NCBI RefSeq assembly: GCF_014196925.1 | Contig: NZ_JACIEN010000004.1 | Location: 186,001 to 250,000, forward strand | Length of the DNA: 64,000 nt | From: Chelatococcus caeni | Lineage (GTDB): Bacteria > Pseudomonadota > Alphaproteobacteria > Rhizobiales > Beijerinckiaceae | Direction: 5' to 3' | Part shown: positions 31,913 through 40,753 of the stretch, piece by piece | Layout of the letters: each line of letters starts with the position of its first letter | Position numbering within the stretch: the stretch's first letter is position 1 | The notes under the pieces: model-generated | Seen by the model: the letters and a program-made list of their open reading frames with translations, nothing else | What the model was told of the DNA's origin: nothing | Databases searched by the model: none | Position numbers and translations under genes: made by a program

Positions 31913-32671
31913 ATGGCAACCTTCGCCCTCGTCACGGGGGCTGCCGGCGGGATCGGCCGCGCGGTGGCGGAGCGGCTGGCCGCCGACGGCTTTGCGGTGA
32001 TCGCGACCGACATGGACAAGGAGCGCGCCGTGGCGGTCGCCGGAGCGCTGCCCGGCGCGGGTCATCGCGGCCTCGCGCTCGACGTCACCAGCGAGACGAT
32101 GGTCGAGGGCCTGTTCGAGACCGCCGAGGCGGCGGGCGACCGGATCGCCGTCGTCGTGGCGGCGGCCGGCATCCTCCTCCTGCGCGAAGGCGGCGAGCGG
32201 CCGCCGCTCACCGAGATCTCGCTTCAGGAATGGGAACTGACGCAGCGCGTCAACAGCACCGGCACCTTCCTGTTGCTGCGCGCCTTCCTGCGCGCCCGCA
32301 CGCGCCGCCCGGCGCCCGGCGGACGCTTCGTCACCTTCTCCTCCGTCGCCGCCCAGCTCGGCGGCTATCGTTCGAGCTCGGCCTATATCGCGAGCAAGGC
32401 GGCCGTCCTCGGCCTGACGAAGGCGGCGGCGCGCGAGGCGGCGGCGCTCGGCATCACCGTCAATGCGGTGGCGCCGGGCCTCATTGATGCGCCGATGCTG
32501 CGGCTGTCGCTGTCGCCTGAGGACGATGCGACGGCGGCGCGCAACATCCCGCTCGAGCGCATCGGCACGCCGCAGGACGTGGCGGGAGCCGTCGCCTTCC
32601 TCGTCGGCCCTGACGGCGGCTACGTCACCGGCGCCACCATCGACGTCAACGGCGGCTACAGGATGCAATGA
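31913..32671 (+). CDS. Short-chain dehydrogenase/reductase
   Basis: 252 aa classical SDR. ALVTGAAGGIGRAVAERLAA (TGxxxGIG), VVAAAGILLL in the NAG place (here AAAG), catalytic SAYIASKAAVLGL (Tyr-x-x-x-Lys), APGLIDAPML and the end VTGATIDVNGGYRMQ. NAAG is altered to AAAG, which is tolerated in some SDRs. Start ATG 31913; the frame is open upstream to 31841 without conservation. First gene of the SDR-dctQMP-SDR-SDR-flavoprotein operon; substrate unknown. Confidence 0.88.
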   Translation: MATFALVTGAAGGIGRAVAERLAADGFAVIATDMDKERAVAVAGALPGAGHRGLALDVTSETMVEGLFETAEAAGDRIAVVVAAAGILLLREGGERPPLTEISLQEWELTQRVNSTGTFLLLRAFLRARTRRPAPGGRFVTFSSVAAQLGGYRSSSAYIASKAAVLGLTKAAAREAAALGITVNAVAPGLIDAPMLRLSLSPEDDATAARNIPLERIGTPQDVAGAVAFLVGPDGGYVTGATIDVNGGYRMQ

Positions 32672-32672
32672 C

Positions 32673-33176
32673 ATGCGCCGGCTCGTCGACGTCCTGACCA
32701 CCACGCTCGCGGTCCTCTCCGCCCTCGCCATGGCGCTGATGATGCTGCACGTCACCGCCGACGTCGCCGGCAAGTACCTCCTGCGCGCACCGATCCCCGG
32801 CACGGCCGAGGTGGTCGCGAACTACTACATGATCGCCGCCGTCTTCCTGCCGCTGGCATGGGTCGAGGCCCGCAGCCAGCCCATCGTGGTCGACCTCTTC
32901 TACACCATGGCCCCGGCCGCGGGGCGGCGGGCCATGGACCTGCTCGGCACCGTCCTCACCATTGCCTTCTACGGCGTGCTGGCCTGGCTCTCCTGGGGCT
33001 CGGCCCTGGCGGCCTGGCGCATCGGCGAGATCGTCGAGGGCACCTGGAAGGTGGTGGTCTGGCCGGCGAAATTCCTCCTGCCGCTCGGCCTCGCCATCGC
33101 GTGTATCGTGCTCATGCCGCGCCTCGCCGACCTCCTGCTCGGCCGGGATCCCGGCCCGCGCACCGAGCCCGCGTGA
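32673..33176 (+). CDS. dctQ: TRAP transporter small permease (DctQ)
   Basis: 167 aa with four hydrophobic helices: VLTTTLAVLSALAMALMML, VVANYYMIAAVFLPLAWVEA, GTVLTIAFYGVLAWLSWG and KFLLPLGLAIACIVLMPR. DctQ pattern VARKYLLRxPIPGTxE seen as DVAGKYLLRAPIPGTAEVV. Starts one base after the SDR stop region (TGACATG). Works with the DctM and DctP genes that follow. Confidence 0.88.
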   Translation: MRRLVDVLTTTLAVLSALAMALMMLHVTADVAGKYLLRAPIPGTAEVVANYYMIAAVFLPLAWVEARSQPIVVDLFYTMAPAAGRRAMDLLGTVLTIAFYGVLAWLSWGSALAAWRIGEIVEGTWKVVVWPAKFLLPLGLAIACIVLMPRLADLLLGRDPGPRTEPA

Positions 33177-33185
33177 GGCAAGGCG

Positions 33186-34490
33186 ATGGACCGCATCGAC
33201 ATCGGCTTCATCGGCATCGCCGCCACGCTCCTCATGATCGGCCTCAGGGTGCCGATCGGGGTCGCCATGGGCAGCGTCGCCTTTGCCGGCATCACGGCCA
33301 TGATGGGCCTGCGCCCGGCCATCGGCATCGCCAAGGCGATCCCCTACGAGCTCATCGGCGACTGGAATCTTTCGGCCGTGCCCATGTTCCTGCTCATGGG
33401 CTATGTCGCCTCCCGCGCCGGCCTGACCAACGGGCTGTTCGGCGCGGCCCGCATCTTCCTCAACCCCATTCCCGGCGGGCTCGCCTCCTCGACCGTCGCG
33501 GCGAGCGCCCTCTTCGCCTCGGCGAGCGGCTCGAGCGTCGCGACCGCCGCGGCCTTCTCGCGCATCGCCGTGCCGGAGATGCTGAAGGCCGGCTATTCCC
33601 CCTCGCTCGCCACCGGCAGCGTGGCGGCGGCCGGCACGCTCGGCTCGCTCATCCCGCCGAGCGTCCTCTTCATCGTCTTCGGCCTGATGATGGACGTCTC
33701 CATCAGCACGCTCTTCGTCGCCGGCATCGTGCCGGGCGTCCTCTCGGCGCTGATGTTCGTCGGCATGATCACCTGGCGCGCCTGGCGCAATCCCGCGCTC
33801 GCGCCGCGCGTCGTGGAGCACCACAGCCGCGCCGAGCGCATGGCGCTGCTGCGCGACACCTGGCCCCTGCCCGTGCTCATCGCCGGCGTCATGGGCGGCA
33901 TCTTCGCCGGCATCTTCACCGCGACCGAGGCCGGGGCGGTCGGAGCCTTCCTCGCCTCGACGATCGCCCTCCTGCGCCGGCGGCTGTCGGTCGAGGTCAT
34001 GCGCCAGGCGCTGTTCGACACGGCGGTCGGCACCTCGACCATCTTCATCATCGTCGTCGGGGCGGCGCTGTTCGCCCGCTTCGTGGCGCTGTCGACCCTG
34101 CCGAACTGGCTGATGACCTTCTTCGACGGCTACAGCGCCGTCACGGTCATCGTCTTCGTCAGCGCGCTCTATCTCGTGCTCGGCTGCTTTCTCGAGAGCA
34201 TCTCGATCATGCTGCTGACCCTGCCGGTGCTGGCGCCGCTCCTGTCGGCGCTCGGCATCGACCTCGTCTGGTTCGCCGTCATCACGGTGAAGCTGCTCGA
34301 GATCGGCCTCATCACGCCGCCGGTCGGCATGAACGTCTATGTCATCCGCTCGAGCCTCGGGGGCACGGTGCCGCTCGGGACGATCTTCGCCGGCGCCGGA
34401 TGGTTCATCCTGACCGACGTGATCACCCTTGCGCTGCTCATCGGCTTCCCGGCGCTCAGCCTCTGGCTGCCGGGCATGATGGTCCGCTAG
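33186..34490 (+). CDS. dctM: TRAP transporter large permease (DctM)
   Basis: 434 aa, about 12 helices. GLRVPIGVAMGSVAFAGITA, PMFLLMGYVASRAGLTNGLF, ASASGSSVATAAAFSRIAVP, GSVAAAGTLGSLIPPSVLFI and ITPPVGMNVYVIRSSLGG are DctM hallmarks. Sodium-coupled organic-acid import with DctQ (nine bases upstream) and the DctP at 34559. Confidence 0.93.
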   Translation: MDRIDIGFIGIAATLLMIGLRVPIGVAMGSVAFAGITAMMGLRPAIGIAKAIPYELIGDWNLSAVPMFLLMGYVASRAGLTNGLFGAARIFLNPIPGGLASSTVAASALFASASGSSVATAAAFSRIAVPEMLKAGYSPSLATGSVAAAGTLGSLIPPSVLFIVFGLMMDVSISTLFVAGIVPGVLSALMFVGMITWRAWRNPALAPRVVEHHSRAERMALLRDTWPLPVLIAGVMGGIFAGIFTATEAGAVGAFLASTIALLRRRLSVEVMRQALFDTAVGTSTIFIIVVGAALFARFVALSTLPNWLMTFFDGYSAVTVIVFVSALYLVLGCFLESISIMLLTLPVLAPLLSALGIDLVWFAVITVKLLEIGLITPPVGMNVYVIRSSLGGTVPLGTIFAGAGWFILTDVITLALLIGFPALSLWLPGMMVR

Positions 34491-34558
34491 CAGATGGCCG
34501 CGCCGCGGCCGCCAACCAGGCGCCAAAAAACGAAGCGCCAGTTCTAGGGAGTAGACAG

Positions 34559-35686
34559 ATGAAGCGCCTTCTTGCATCCGTTGCCGCCGGGGCCCTGATG
34601 GGCGGGCTCGCCCCGCCGGCCAGCGCCGAGACCTACCAGGCCACCAACTGGATGGCCCCGGTGCACATCCTCAACGAGTTCACCTACCAGAAATTCGCCG
34701 AGGACGTGAAGGCGGCCACCGGCGGCGGCATCACCTTCGAGGTCTATTCCAACGGCTCGCTGGTGCCGGCGCGCACGACGATGCAGGGCATCCGCGACGG
34801 CGTTGCCGCGCTCGGCGTCGTCTATCCCGGCTACACGCCGTCCGAACTGCCGCTGAACAACGTCGTCAACGACCTCGTCTTCGTCTCCGACGACGATTTC
34901 GCCTCCGCCTTCGCCTATACCGAGCTCGGGCTCACCCATCCCAAGCTCATCGCGGAGTGGAAGAAGAACGGCGGCATCTTCGCCGGCGGCTATTCGACGC
35001 CGGTCTACAACTTCGTCTGCGTCAAGCCGATCACGGCGGCGGGCGATGCCAAGGGGCTCAAGATCCGCACCGCCGGCGGCGCCCAGACCGCCTGGGTGCA
35101 GTCGCTCGGCGGCGTGCCCGTCTCGGTGCCCATCGGCGACGTCTATTCCGGGCTCGAGCGCGGCTCGATCGACTGCACGATGTCGGACCCGACCAACCTC
35201 GACAAGGGCAACAAGTTCTGGGAGGTGGCGAAGTCCGTCACCCTGCTGCCCATGGGCGTCGTGGTCGGCGCCAACTACGTCTACAACCCGACCTTCTGGA
35301 AGGAGCTGGAACCGGCCCAGCGCCGCGCATTGCTCGACAGCATGGCCGTCGGCGTCGCGCGCGCCCAGGTCGCCTACCACGTCGGCGTGCAGGCGGCGCT
35401 CGAAGGCTCCAAGGAGCGCGGCCTCAAGATCATCGAGCCGGCGGCGGACCTTACGGAGAAGCTCGCCGCCTTCCAGGCCGCCCTCGTCGAGAAGCTGCCG
35501 CAGACCGCCGTGGCCGAGCGCAAGGTCGAGGATCCGAGCGACGTCATCGCCACCTTCCTCGAGCTGCAGAAGAAGTGGAAGGGCCTGATGGAGGGCGTCG
35601 ACCGCACCGATGCCGACGCCGTCGCCAAGGTGCTCAAGGATAACCTCTACGCCGGCATCGACGAGAACAGCTTCGGCCTGAAGTGA
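34559..35686 (+). CDS. dctP: TRAP transporter binding protein (DctP)
   Basis: 375 aa periplasmic protein. Signal peptide MKRLLASVAAGALMGGLAPP ending ASA before ETYQATNW. DctP marks: KIRTAGGAQTAWVQSLGGVP with the ligand-carboxylate Arg in LKIRT, and VYSGLERGSIDCTMSDPTNL. The lineage with YQATNWMAPVHILNEFTYQKF is the C4-dicarboxylate-type group active on varied organic acids. ATG follows GGGAGTAGAC. Followed by a hairpin at 35692, then two more SDR genes, so the transporter is embedded in a catabolic operon. Confidence 0.92.
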   Translation: MKRLLASVAAGALMGGLAPPASAETYQATNWMAPVHILNEFTYQKFAEDVKAATGGGITFEVYSNGSLVPARTTMQGIRDGVAALGVVYPGYTPSELPLNNVVNDLVFVSDDDFASAFAYTELGLTHPKLIAEWKKNGGIFAGGYSTPVYNFVCVKPITAAGDAKGLKIRTAGGAQTAWVQSLGGVPVSVPIGDVYSGLERGSIDCTMSDPTNLDKGNKFWEVAKSVTLLPMGVVVGANYVYNPTFWKELEPAQRRALLDSMAVGVARAQVAYHVGVQAALEGSKERGLKIIEPAADLTEKLAAFQAALVEKLPQTAVAERKVEDPSDVIATFLELQKKWKGLMEGVDRTDADAVAKVLKDNLYAGIDENSFGLK

Positions 35687-35691
35687 CGGCA

Positions 35692-35720
35692 CCGGCCGGG
35701 GGCCTCCCGCCTCCGGCCGG
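35692..35720 (+). terminator. Hairpin after dctP (31-39 kb operon)
   Basis: CCGGCCG (35692-35698) pairs with CGGCCGG (35714-35720), with further partial G-C pairing inside. Starts six bases after the dctP stop; no U-tract. Transcription must continue to the SDR genes, so it is probably an mRNA-protecting or attenuating structure. Confidence 0.5.
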
Positions 35721-35746
35721 CCTGCCCCAGGAGCATCAAGGACACC

Positions 35747-36490
35747 ATGACCACAGCATCCTCCCGTCCCGCCGCCATCGTCACCGGCGCGGGCGCCGGC
35801 ATCGGCCGCGCCATCGCCATGGCGCTCGCGGACGACGGCTACCGCGTCATTGTCGCCGAGCGCGACGGCGAGCGCGCCGCGCAGACCGTGGCGCTGATCC
35901 GCGAGGCGGGCGGCGCCGCGGAAGCGGCCGTGCTCGACATCTGCGACAGCGCCGCCTGCGCGCAGCTGATCGCGGGCACGGGCGAGCTCGCGGTGCTCGT
36001 CAACAATGCCGGCATCTTCGACGTGAAGGATGTCTTCGCACTGACGCCGGAGGACTTCCGCCGCATGTACGACGTGAACCTCGTCGCCCTCTTCGGCCTC
36101 TCGCAGGCGGCGGCGCGGGTCATGAAGCCGGGCGGGAGGATCGTCAACATCGCCTCGCGGGCGATGCTCGGGGCGCGCCACTATGCCCACTACGTCGCAT
36201 CGAAGGCGGCCGTCGCCGGGCTGACGCGGGCGATGGCGCTCGAATTCGCGGACCGGGACATCACCGTCAATGCCGTGGCGCCGGGCGTCATCGAGACCGA
36301 GATGCTGCGCGCGCGCTCGGACACCAATCTCGATGCCCTGAGGGCGCTGCAGCCCTCGGGCCGGCTCGGCGAGTCGCAGGACATCGCCCACGCCGTCGCC
36401 TTCCTCGCCTCGCCGAAGGCCGGCTTCATCACCGGCCAGGTGCTCATCGTCGACGGCGGCCGCTCGCTCGGCGGCTCGCTCGGCTTCTGA
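35747..36490 (+). CDS. Short-chain dehydrogenase/reductase
   Basis: 247 aa. IVTGAGAGIGRAIAMALADD, LVNNAGIFDVKDVF (NNAG), catalytic HYVASKAAVAGLTRAMALEF and VDGGRSLGGSLGF at the end. All catalytic positions are present. Second SDR of the block; 15 bases before the third. Enzymes of this kind in such operons oxidise secondary alcohols or act as 3-ketoacyl reductases. Confidence 0.9.
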   Translation: MTTASSRPAAIVTGAGAGIGRAIAMALADDGYRVIVAERDGERAAQTVALIREAGGAAEAAVLDICDSAACAQLIAGTGELAVLVNNAGIFDVKDVFALTPEDFRRMYDVNLVALFGLSQAAARVMKPGGRIVNIASRAMLGARHYAHYVASKAAVAGLTRAMALEFADRDITVNAVAPGVIETEMLRARSDTNLDALRALQPSGRLGESQDIAHAVAFLASPKAGFITGQVLIVDGGRSLGGSLGF

Positions 36491-36505
36491 CTCGGAGGAC
36501 CGGAC

Positions 36506-37285
36506 ATGACCTCATCCCCATCGCTCGCCGGACGGCTCATCATCGTCACCGGCGCCGCCTCCGGCATCGGCGAGGCGACGGTCGGGCTTCTCGCCGGCGA
36601 TGGTGCTCGCGTCATTGCGGTCGACCGCAACGAGGACGGCCTTGCCCGCCTCGCTGCCGGCACGGCGGGAGTTGTTCCGCTCTTGGCCGACGTGACGGAC
36701 CCCGCCCTGCCCGAGCGCCTGTCGCAGACCCTCCAGTCGATCGGCCGTCCACTCGATGGCCTGGTGAACAATGCCGGCATCGGCCGCGGCGGCATGGCCG
36801 AGGAGACGGGCGACGCCGAGCTGGAACAGTTCCTGGCCGTCAACCTCGTCAGCGCCTTCCGCCTGTCGCGCTTCGCCGTCGGCGCGATGCGTGCGGCCGG
36901 CGGCGGTGCCATCGTCAATGTCGCGTCGATCTACTCGATCGTCGGCGCCACGGCGAGCGCGGGCTACAGCGCCAGCAAGGCGGCGCTTGCCGGCCTCACC
37001 CGGCAGATGGCGACCGACTACGGGCCGGAGAACATCCGCATCAACGCCGTCGCGCCGGGCCTCATCGAGACGCCGCTGACGCGCGAGCGCATCGCCAGCG
37101 AGACCTGGCGCCGGCACATCTTCATCGAGCAGGCGCCGCTGCGTCGCGTCGGCCAGCCGATCGACGTCGCCCGCGTCATCGCCTTCCTCCTCGGCGATGC
37201 GGCCGGCTTCGTGACCGGCGAGACGGTGCGCGTCGACGGCGGCTGGGCCATGGGCCGCTACCCGCGCCCGGAGGCGGCGCGATGA
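36506..37285 (+). CDS. Short-chain dehydrogenase/reductase
   Basis: 259 aa. IVTGAASGIGEATVGLLAGD, LVNNAGIGRGGMAEE, SIYSIVGATASAGYSASKAA (Tyr-x-x-x-Lys), APGLIETPLTRERI, VRVDGGWAMGRYP. GGAGG precedes ATG 36506. Its stop overlaps the flavoprotein start by four bases, tying the two products closely. Substrate unknown; coupling to a KstD-like desaturase suggests a cyclic alcohol/ketone. Confidence 0.9.
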   Translation: MTSSPSLAGRLIIVTGAASGIGEATVGLLAGDGARVIAVDRNEDGLARLAAGTAGVVPLLADVTDPALPERLSQTLQSIGRPLDGLVNNAGIGRGGMAEETGDAELEQFLAVNLVSAFRLSRFAVGAMRAAGGGAIVNVASIYSIVGATASAGYSASKAALAGLTRQMATDYGPENIRINAVAPGLIETPLTRERIASETWRRHIFIEQAPLRRVGQPIDVARVIAFLLGDAAGFVTGETVRVDGGWAMGRYPRPEAAR

Positions 37286-39000
37286 GTTTTGAGGATCAGG
37301 CGCCGGCCGAGGCCTACGACCTCGTCGTCGTCGGCTCGGGCGCGGCCGGCATGGCGGCGGCGATCACGGCCAGGCTGCACGGCCTCGACGTTGCGGTGGT
37401 GGAGAAGGAGGCGACCTACGGCGGCTCCACGGCCGTGTCCGGCGGCGCCATCTGGATCCCCGACAATCCGAAGATGCGGGCGGCCGGCATCAACGACAGC
37501 GCCGAGGCGGCGCTCGCCTATATCGCAGCCGAGGCCGGCAACCGCTTCGATCGCGCGCTCGTCGAGGCCTTCCTGCGCCATGGGCCGGAGATGGTCGCGT
37601 TCTTCGAGGCCAACACGGCCCTGCAGTTCGACTGCCGCACCTATTCGCCGGACTATCATCCGGACGTGCCGGGCGCGGCGCTCGGCGGGCGGGTGCTCGA
37701 CGCCCAGGACTACGATGGCCGCCGCCTCGGCCGTCACTTTGCGCGCCTGCGGCCGCCGATCGAGGATTTCACCATCCTCGGCGGCCTGATGCTCAACCGC
37801 ATCGACATCGGCCATTTCCTGAAGATGAGCCGCTCGCTGCCTTCGGCGCTGCATGCCGGGCGGCTCGTGCTGCGCCACCTGCGCGACCGGCTCGCCCATC
37901 CGCGCGGCACGCGGCTGGTGCTTGGCCAGGCGGTGGCCGGCCGCCTCGCCGAGACGCTGTTCGGCCTGGGCATTCCGCTGTTCCTCGAGACCGGCCTCAC
38001 CGGCTTCGTGCGCGAGGGCGGGCGCATCGCCGGCATCGAGACCCAAGGCCGGCACGGCCGCCGCACCATCATGGCGCGCGTCGGCGTCGTGCTCGCCACC
38101 GGCGGCTTCCCGCACGGGGTGGACCTGCGGGGCGAGACGATGCCGCAGGCCGAAACGCCCCTGCGCTTCCATTCGCTCTCCCCGGCCGGCAACACGGGCG
38201 ATGCCATCCGCATCGGCCGGGCGGCGGGCGCCCGCTTCGTCACCTCGAACAGCAATCCGGCCTTCTGGACGCCGGTATCGCTCCTGCCGGACGGCGACGG
38301 CGGACGCCCCTTTCCGCATCTCTTCCTCGACCGGGCGAAGCCCGGCGTCATCGCCGTCACCCATGCGGGGCGGCGCTTCGTCAACGAGGCGGTGTCGTAC
38401 CACGACTTCGTGCAGGGGATGCTCACGGCCCTGGCGGAGGACGGGCGAACATCCACCTGGCTCGTCTGCGACCACCGGGCGCTGCGCCGCTACGGCCTCG
38501 GCGCCGTGCCGCCCTTCCCCGGCCGCATCGGACCCTATCTCAGCTCGGGCTATCTGCGCCGCGGGCGCACCGTCCGCGAGCTGGCCGAGGCGGCGGGCAT
38601 CGATGCCGACGGGTTGGCAGCGACGCTGGCGCAGTTCAATACCGATGCCGCCCAAGGGCAGGATACCGCCTTCGGCAAGGGCAGCACCGCCTACCAGACC
38701 TATCTCGGCGATGCCGAGGTCGCGCCCAACCCCTGCCTTGCCCCGCTCAGCGCGGCGCCCTTCTACGCCGTCGAGATCTTCCCCGGCGATATCGGCACCA
38801 GCGCGGGCCTTGCGACGAATGCCGACGGGCAGGTGCTCGACGAGGACGGCGCTCCGATCGCCGGGCTCTATGCCTGCGGCAACGACATGAACTCGATCAT
38901 GGGCGGCGCCTATCCGGGGGCCGGTATCACCCTCGGCCCGGCGCTCACCTTCGGCTATATCGTCGCGCGGCACGCGGCCCGGGTGGCCGGGGGCCCCTGA
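37282..39000 (+). CDS. KstD-like FAD-dependent dehydrogenase
   Basis: 572 aa flavoprotein of the fumarate reductase/3-ketosteroid-delta1-dehydrogenase superfamily. N-terminal FAD motif LVVVGSGAAGMAAAITARLH and GGSTAVSGGAIWIPDNP; C-terminal GGAYPGAGITLGPALTFGYI. Residues matching KstD catalysis are visible: Tyr373 in NEAVSYHDFV and Tyr544-Gly548 in the YPGAG string, plus YSPDYHPDVPGA in the N-terminal half. It therefore probably desaturates next to a ketone rather than reducing fumarate (no fumarate-reductase His/Arg set seen). Last gene of the SDR-TRAP operon. The true substrate (steroid-like, terpenoid or simple cyclic ketone) is open. Confidence 0.87.
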   Translation: MSFEDQAPAEAYDLVVVGSGAAGMAAAITARLHGLDVAVVEKEATYGGSTAVSGGAIWIPDNPKMRAAGINDSAEAALAYIAAEAGNRFDRALVEAFLRHGPEMVAFFEANTALQFDCRTYSPDYHPDVPGAALGGRVLDAQDYDGRRLGRHFARLRPPIEDFTILGGLMLNRIDIGHFLKMSRSLPSALHAGRLVLRHLRDRLAHPRGTRLVLGQAVAGRLAETLFGLGIPLFLETGLTGFVREGGRIAGIETQGRHGRRTIMARVGVVLATGGFPHGVDLRGETMPQAETPLRFHSLSPAGNTGDAIRIGRAAGARFVTSNSNPAFWTPVSLLPDGDGGRPFPHLFLDRAKPGVIAVTHAGRRFVNEAVSYHDFVQGMLTALAEDGRTSTWLVCDHRALRRYGLGAVPPFPGRIGPYLSSGYLRRGRTVRELAEAAGIDADGLAATLAQFNTDAAQGQDTAFGKGSTAYQTYLGDAEVAPNPCLAPLSAAPFYAVEIFPGDIGTSAGLATNADGQVLDEDGAPIAGLYACGNDMNSIMGGAYPGAGITLGPALTFGYIVARHAARVAGGP

Positions 39001-39277
39001 GTCGATAACGGCGCCTGCCGCCTGCCGGCTGAAGCCGCGCCGACCGATCCGACACTGAACCGGCGCCGCCTCCCTACTCGCGCCCCGGCATCACCGGCGC
39101 TGCAGCCCGCAAAACGCGCTGCAGCGCCTCGGGCCAACGAAGCCCTCCACACCCTCGCCCATCGCCCGGCACCTGCGGGATGCCGGCAGCAGCGCATGGC
39201 GCCCACTTGCCGGCCCCTGCCGCCTCCCCTTCTCCGCTGTTCGAAAGCTCCTTGCAGTCCCTTCTGCACGTCCGCCA

Positions 39278-39305
39278 TTGACGGCCTCGTCACAGCATAT
39301 ATGCT
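39278..39305 (+). promoter_or_regulatory. Promoter with overlapping palindromic operator
   Basis: TTGACG (39278-39283) and TATGCT (39300-39305) are 16 bases apart, and the perfect palindrome AGCATATATGCT (39294-39305) covers the -10. Predicted start about 39312, 29 bases before the oxidase ATG. AT-rich dyads of this kind are typical GntR/FCD operators; the regulator at 43697 is the obvious candidate. The rest of the 39001-39340 gap holds nothing recognisable. Confidence 0.6.
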
Positions 39306-39340
39306 AGTACCTTACATATAAGATGTCGTCGGGGAGGATC

Positions 39341-40753
39341 ATGCACGTCATCACCACGCCTGCGCTGCGGCAGCAGGTTCTCGATGATTTGCGCCGGCAG
39401 CTCGGCCCCGGCGCCGTTCTCGTCGGCGACGACGTCCCCGCGCGCAATTGCAACGACTGGAGCCCGCAGGCGCCGCGCCGGCCGGTCGCGGTGGTGCGGC
39501 CGCTCGACGCCGCCGGCGTCGCCCTGACCTTGAAGGTCTGCCGCTCGGTGGGCTTCCCCGTGGTTCCGCAAGGTGGCCTTACCGGCCTGTGCGGCGGCGC
39601 CACGCCGGAGGAGGGCTGGGTTGCCTTGTCGCTGGAGCGGATGAGCGGCATCGAGGAGGTCGACGCCGCGAGCGCCACCATGACGGTGAAGGCCGGCACG
39701 CCGCTGGAGCGTGTGCAGGATGCGGCCGACGAGGCAGGTTTCCTCTTCCCGCTCGACCTCGGCTCGCGCGGCTCCTGCGCCATTGGCGGCAATCTCTCCA
39801 CCAATGCCGGCGGCAATCGCGTCATTCGCTACGGCATGATGCGCGAGCTGGTGCTCGGCCTCGAGGTGGTGCTGCCCGACGGCACCATCATCACCAATCT
39901 CAACAAGCTCCTGAAGAACAACGCCGGCTACGACCTGAAGCACCTCTTCATCGGCTCGGAAGGCACGCTCGGCATCGTCACCCGCGTCGTGCTGCGCCTG
40001 TTTCCGAAGCCGCAGTGCACGATGGCGGCCCTGTGCAAGCTCGCCGACTACGACCGGGTGGTTGCCCTGCTCGCTGCCGCCCGCCGCGGCCTCGGGCCGC
40101 TGCTGTCGGCTTTCGAGGTGATGTGGCCGGACTACTGGCAGGTGGTGACGGAGCGCGCCGGCGTGCGCAGCCCGGTTGCGCCGGGAGACGGCCTCTACGT
40201 TCTCGTCGAGGCACAGGGCACCGACGAGACCATCGACCGGCCCCGCTTCGAGAGCTGGCTCGAGGGCCTCATGGAGCAGGAATTGCTCGTCGACGCGGCC
40301 GTGGCGCAATCGCTGGCCGACATCGATGCGTTCTGGGCCCTGCGTGATGCCTGCGCCGAATTCCCGGCCGTGCTCGGGCCGCACGTGTCCTACGACATCG
40401 GCCTCGCCGTCGGGCGGATGGACGACTTCGCGCGCCGCTGCAAAGCCGCGCTCGAGGCGGCGATCCCCGGCTGCGACAGCGTCTATTACGGCCATATCGG
40501 CGACGGCAACCTGCATCTCGTCACCTGGGTGCCGGGCCTTGCCGCCGCCGCCCAGCCGAAGCCGGCCATGGACGCGATCATCTACGGGCTCGTGAAGGAG
40601 CTCGGCGGCAGCATCTCGGCCGAGCACGGCATCGGCACCCTGAAGAAGCAGTGGCTCGGCCATGCCCGCAGCGAGGCAGAGATCGCGCTGATGCGCACGC
40701 TGAAGGCGGCGCTCGACCCCTCCGGCCTGCTCAATCCCGGCAAGGTGGTGTGA
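39341..40753 (+). CDS. FAD-linked oxidase, D-2-hydroxyacid dehydrogenase (GlcD/D2HGDH type)
   Basis: 470 aa. PCMH-type FAD domain: FPVVPQGGLTGLCGGATP, DLGSRGSCAIGGNLSTNAGG, NRVIRYGMMRELVLGLEVVL and KHLFIGSEGTLGIVTRVVLR; C-terminal FAD-oxidase domain with YGHIGDGNLHLVTW and the metal/substrate motif SAEHGIGTLKKQWLG. Length and motifs match D-2-hydroxyglutarate and D-lactate dehydrogenases and GlcD. Start ATG 39341 has GGGGAGG in front; an in-frame GTG-type start at 39323 is less likely. Coupled to dctQ (TGATG). It probably oxidises the D-2-hydroxy acid brought in by the adjacent TRAP system. Confidence 0.9.
   Translation: MHVITTPALRQQVLDDLRRQLGPGAVLVGDDVPARNCNDWSPQAPRRPVAVVRPLDAAGVALTLKVCRSVGFPVVPQGGLTGLCGGATPEEGWVALSLERMSGIEEVDAASATMTVKAGTPLERVQDAADEAGFLFPLDLGSRGSCAIGGNLSTNAGGNRVIRYGMMRELVLGLEVVLPDGTIITNLNKLLKNNAGYDLKHLFIGSEGTLGIVTRVVLRLFPKPQCTMAALCKLADYDRVVALLAAARRGLGPLLSAFEVMWPDYWQVVTERAGVRSPVAPGDGLYVLVEAQGTDETIDRPRFESWLEGLMEQELLVDAAVAQSLADIDAFWALRDACAEFPAVLGPHVSYDIGLAVGRMDDFARRCKAALEAAIPGCDSVYYGHIGDGNLHLVTWVPGLAAAAQPKPAMDAIIYGLVKELGGSISAEHGIGTLKKQWLGHARSEAEIALMRTLKAALDPSGLLNPGKVV

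Noticed and set aside
32646-34577. 643-codon minus-strand frame over dctQ-dctM
   Set aside because: Antisense to two membrane subunits with full motifs; highly charged translation typical of reversed hydrophobic codons.
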